Part shown: positions 6,592 to 8,004 of the stretch, one piece after another
Layout of the letters: each line of letters starts with the position of its first letter
Numbering within the stretch: the stretch's first letter is position 1
From: Pseudomonadota bacterium
GTDB taxonomy: Bacteria > Pseudomonadota > Gammaproteobacteria > Burkholderiales > Burkholderiaceae_B
Length of the DNA stretch: 8,004 nucleotides
Direction of reading: 5' to 3'
NCBI GenBank assembly: GCA_023422555.1
Contig: JAFAGQ010000241.1
Coordinates: 1-8,004, forward strand
The notes under the pieces: generated by a model
What the model was told of the DNA's origin: nothing
Database searches by the model: none
Seen by the model: the letters and a program-made list of their open reading frames with translations, nothing else
Program-made: the position numbers and the translations under genes

Positions 6592-7290
6592 ATGAGTCTG
6601 GCAGTACAGTTTGCCACCGTTAAGGAACAGGTACGCGTAGCCTGCGAAAAAGCAGGTCGTTCGCCGGATTCGGTCTCGATTCTGCCAGTGACCAAGACCT
6701 TCGGTCACGAGGTGGTGCGTCAGGCCATGGCACTGGGACAGACGCGCTTTGCCGAGAACCGCGTACAGGAACTGAAGGAAAAGGCGCTGGCACTGAACGA
6801 TTCCGCGATTGAATGGGTGGTGATTGGTTATCTGCAGACGAATAAGGTCAAGGATGTGGTTCGCTATGCCAGCGAAGTGCAGTCGCTGGACCGGATGGAT
6901 CTGGCTCAGGCTCTTGATAAGCGTCTGCAGCAGGCCGCCCGCAAGCTGGACGTGCTGATCCAGGTCAAATCGAGCGACGAGGACAGCAAAACCGGAATGT
7001 CGCCCGCCGAGGTGCCCGACTTCGTAAAAGCCATTAGCGGATACGACACGCTGCGCCTGCGAGGGTTTATGACCGTGGCGGAAAACACAGACAACGAAGC
7101 GCGCATTCGTGCCTGTTTTGCCCAGGTGCGTGAACTGCGTGACCAGGCGCAGCAGGCATTGGGCGTGGCACTGCCCGTGCTGTCGATGGGAATGAGTTCA
7201 GACTTTGCGCTGGCTATCGAAGAGGGCTCAACAGAACTGCGCATCGGCTCGGCACTGTTCGGCGCGCGGCCGCCGGTTCAGGCGCCGTAA
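6592..7290 (+). CDS. yggS: YggS family pyridoxal phosphate-binding protein (PLP homeostasis)
   Basis: This cytoplasmic protein binds pyridoxal 5'-phosphate in a single alanine-racemase-type barrel and helps balance vitamin B6 and amino-acid pools; no catalytic reaction is firmly assigned to the family. The 232-residue length is typical. Lys35 in PVTKTFG is the expected PLP Schiff-base residue (Lys36 in E. coli). Other family blocks are FAENRVQEL, GYLQTNKVKDV, GFMTVAE and LSMGMSSDFALAIEEG, the last followed by the phosphate-binding RIGSALFGAR. The family's usual WHFIG reads WVVIG here. The start is fixed by AGGAG at 6581-6585. It follows the GT9 gene by 78 bases and its last 13 bases overlap the end of the convergent Crp-like gene. 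It is not beside proC, yggT or pilT, its common partners elsewhere, at least within this window. Confidence 0.95.
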   Translation: MSLAVQFATVKEQVRVACEKAGRSPDSVSILPVTKTFGHEVVRQAMALGQTRFAENRVQELKEKALALNDSAIEWVVIGYLQTNKVKDVVRYASEVQSLDRMDLAQALDKRLQQAARKLDVLIQVKSSDEDSKTGMSPAEVPDFVKAISGYDTLRLRGFMTVAENTDNEARIRACFAQVRELRDQAQQALGVALPVLSMGMSSDFALAIEEGSTELRIGSALFGARPPVQAP

Positions 7291-7946
7291 CGCCGCAGCC
7301 CTTCCAGATCCAGCACACAAACCGCACCATATTCCACTTTCAGCAGCTTTTCGGCTTCCAGTTTTTTGAGTGCCTGATTGGCGCGCTGGCGCGACACCCG
7401 GGCCAGGTAACCCATTTCTTCCTGGGTAATGGCAAGACGCTGCTTCAGACCCGGATACAGCAGTGGGTTGAACAGCTCGGCCAGACATCGGGCAACGCGG
7501 GCGTCGGCATTCAGCAGCCGGTCGTGTTCTGCACGCCCGATAAACTGTCCCACCCGTTCGTTGAGCAGATCCAGCAGATAGCGGTTAAAGGGAATGCTGT
7601 TATCCAGCAGCCATTCAAAGGTGCGCGAAGGCAGCCTGGCAACATAGGAGTCACGCAGCGCAACAATATCGTACTTGCGGCTTTCTTTTTTCAGGATACT
7701 GCCTTCTCCGAGCCAGCCGCCTGTGGGGATGCCGGTAAGCGAAGCCACCTTGCCGTCTGCGTTGCCCACAGAAATGCGGATCAGGCCGTCCATCACGCCG
7801 ATCCAGTGATCTGCGCTTTCGCCCTTGCGTGCAATGAGCGCGCCGCTGCCATAATGCACAACGCTGATGTCCTGCAGAACACGCTTCTGATGCTCGGGCG
7901 CAAGCAGGGCAAACCACTGCGCTGCATCGGCGGAAAAAGTTGACAT
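7278..7946 (-). CDS. Crp/Fnr family transcriptional regulator
   Basis: This 222-residue protein has an N-terminal cyclic-nucleotide-binding-type beta barrel (about 10-125), a dimerisation helix (about 115-145) and a C-terminal winged helix-turn-helix (about 150-222). The barrel shows GWLGEGSIL (77-85) in the phosphate-cassette position. The recognition helix is probably VSRQRANQALKKLE (184-197), preceded by ITQEEMGYLA. The N-terminal cysteine cluster of FNR is absent; the only cysteines are 154 and 210, so it is not an iron-sulfur oxygen sensor of that type. The cassette lacks the Arg-Ser pair that holds cAMP in E. coli CRP, so the ligand is uncertain. ATG is preceded by AGGG with about eight bases of spacing. 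It converges on yggS. The targets are unknown, and nothing shows that it controls the neighbouring glycan genes. Confidence 0.93.
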   Translation of the reverse strand: MSTFSADAAQWFALLAPEHQKRVLQDISVVHYGSGALIARKGESADHWIGVMDGLIRISVGNADGKVASLTGIPTGGWLGEGSILKKESRKYDIVALRDSYVARLPSRTFEWLLDNSIPFNRYLLDLLNERVGQFIGRAEHDRLLNADARVARCLAELFNPLLYPGLKQRLAITQEEMGYLARVSRQRANQALKKLEAEKLLKVEYGAVCVLDLEGLRRYGA

Positions 7947-7963
7947 AGGACTTACCCTAGAAA

Positions 7964-7992
7964 ATCATAGAATGTCATGATGGCGACAGTTA
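7964..7992 (-). promoter_or_regulatory. Candidate promoter and dyad upstream of the Crp/Fnr-family gene
   Basis: On the minus strand, TATGAT (7969 to 7964) matches five of six -10 bases and would start transcription about 10-12 bases before the AGGG-containing leader. A 17-base spacer would put the -35 at TAACTG (7992 to 7987), a poor match. The dyad TGTC-N8-GACA (7973-7988) lies inside the spacer and could be an operator for self-regulation, but its arms are only four bases long and it matches neither the CRP (TGTGA-N6-TCACA) nor the FNR (TTGAT-N4-ATCAA) consensus. Confidence 0.25.
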
Positions 7993-8004
7993 GCTTACAA
8001 TCAA

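Noticed and set aside
7524..7943. Plus-strand 139-codon frame opposite the Crp-like gene
   Set aside because: The Crp/Fnr motifs on the minus strand are unambiguous; the plus-strand frame has no recognisable feature.
1..8004. Mobile element, CRISPR array, tRNA/rRNA, toxin-antitoxin or defence system
   Set aside because: No transposase or integrase motif, terminal repeat pair, regularly spaced repeat array, tRNA-like fold or paired small genes could be found; nearly all sequence is taken up by seven standard genes.

Overview
The window looks like ordinary chromosomal sequence from a Gram-negative proteobacterium, most likely a betaproteobacterium of the Burkholderiales (Alcaligenaceae, Advenella-like). 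That placement rests on the gene mix and an apparent mid-50s GC content judged by eye, not on a database search. Seven intact protein genes fill almost all of it. I see no RNA gene, insertion sequence, CRISPR array, integrase or plasmid/phage function.

Layout: (1) 55-2040, a membrane acyltransferase fused to a periplasmic SGNH domain, the OafA-type architecture that O-acylates surface glycans. (2) 2041-2220, a 180-base gap with two small hairpins and a degenerate CAATARC-type repeat tract. (3) 2221-3084, a transglutaminase-like cysteine enzyme with an intact Cys-His-Asp triad. (4) 3117-3989 on the minus strand, acyl-CoA thioesterase II (TesB), convergent with the transglutaminase gene. (5) 3990-4207, a divergent promoter region. 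(6) 4208-5506, an O-antigen ligase/polymerase-family membrane protein. (7) 5599-6513, a glycosyltransferase family 9 (heptosyltransferase-like) protein. (8) 6592-7290, a YggS-type PLP-binding protein. (9) 7278-7946 on the minus strand, a Crp/Fnr-family regulator whose 3' end overlaps that of yggS.

The shared theme is the cell envelope. The acyltransferase, the ligase-family protein and the GT9 enzyme could respectively decorate, transfer and build lipopolysaccharide or another surface glycan. The ligase, GT9 and yggS genes run in one direction with gaps of 92 and 78 bases and may be cotranscribed. TesB, YggS and the Crp-like protein are housekeeping or metabolic genes with no clear link to glycan synthesis. 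I did not find a convincing new multi-gene system. The most unusual items are the repeat tract before the transglutaminase gene, the four complementary G/C blocks before the GT9 gene, and the divergent active-site motifs and basic tail of the GT9 protein.
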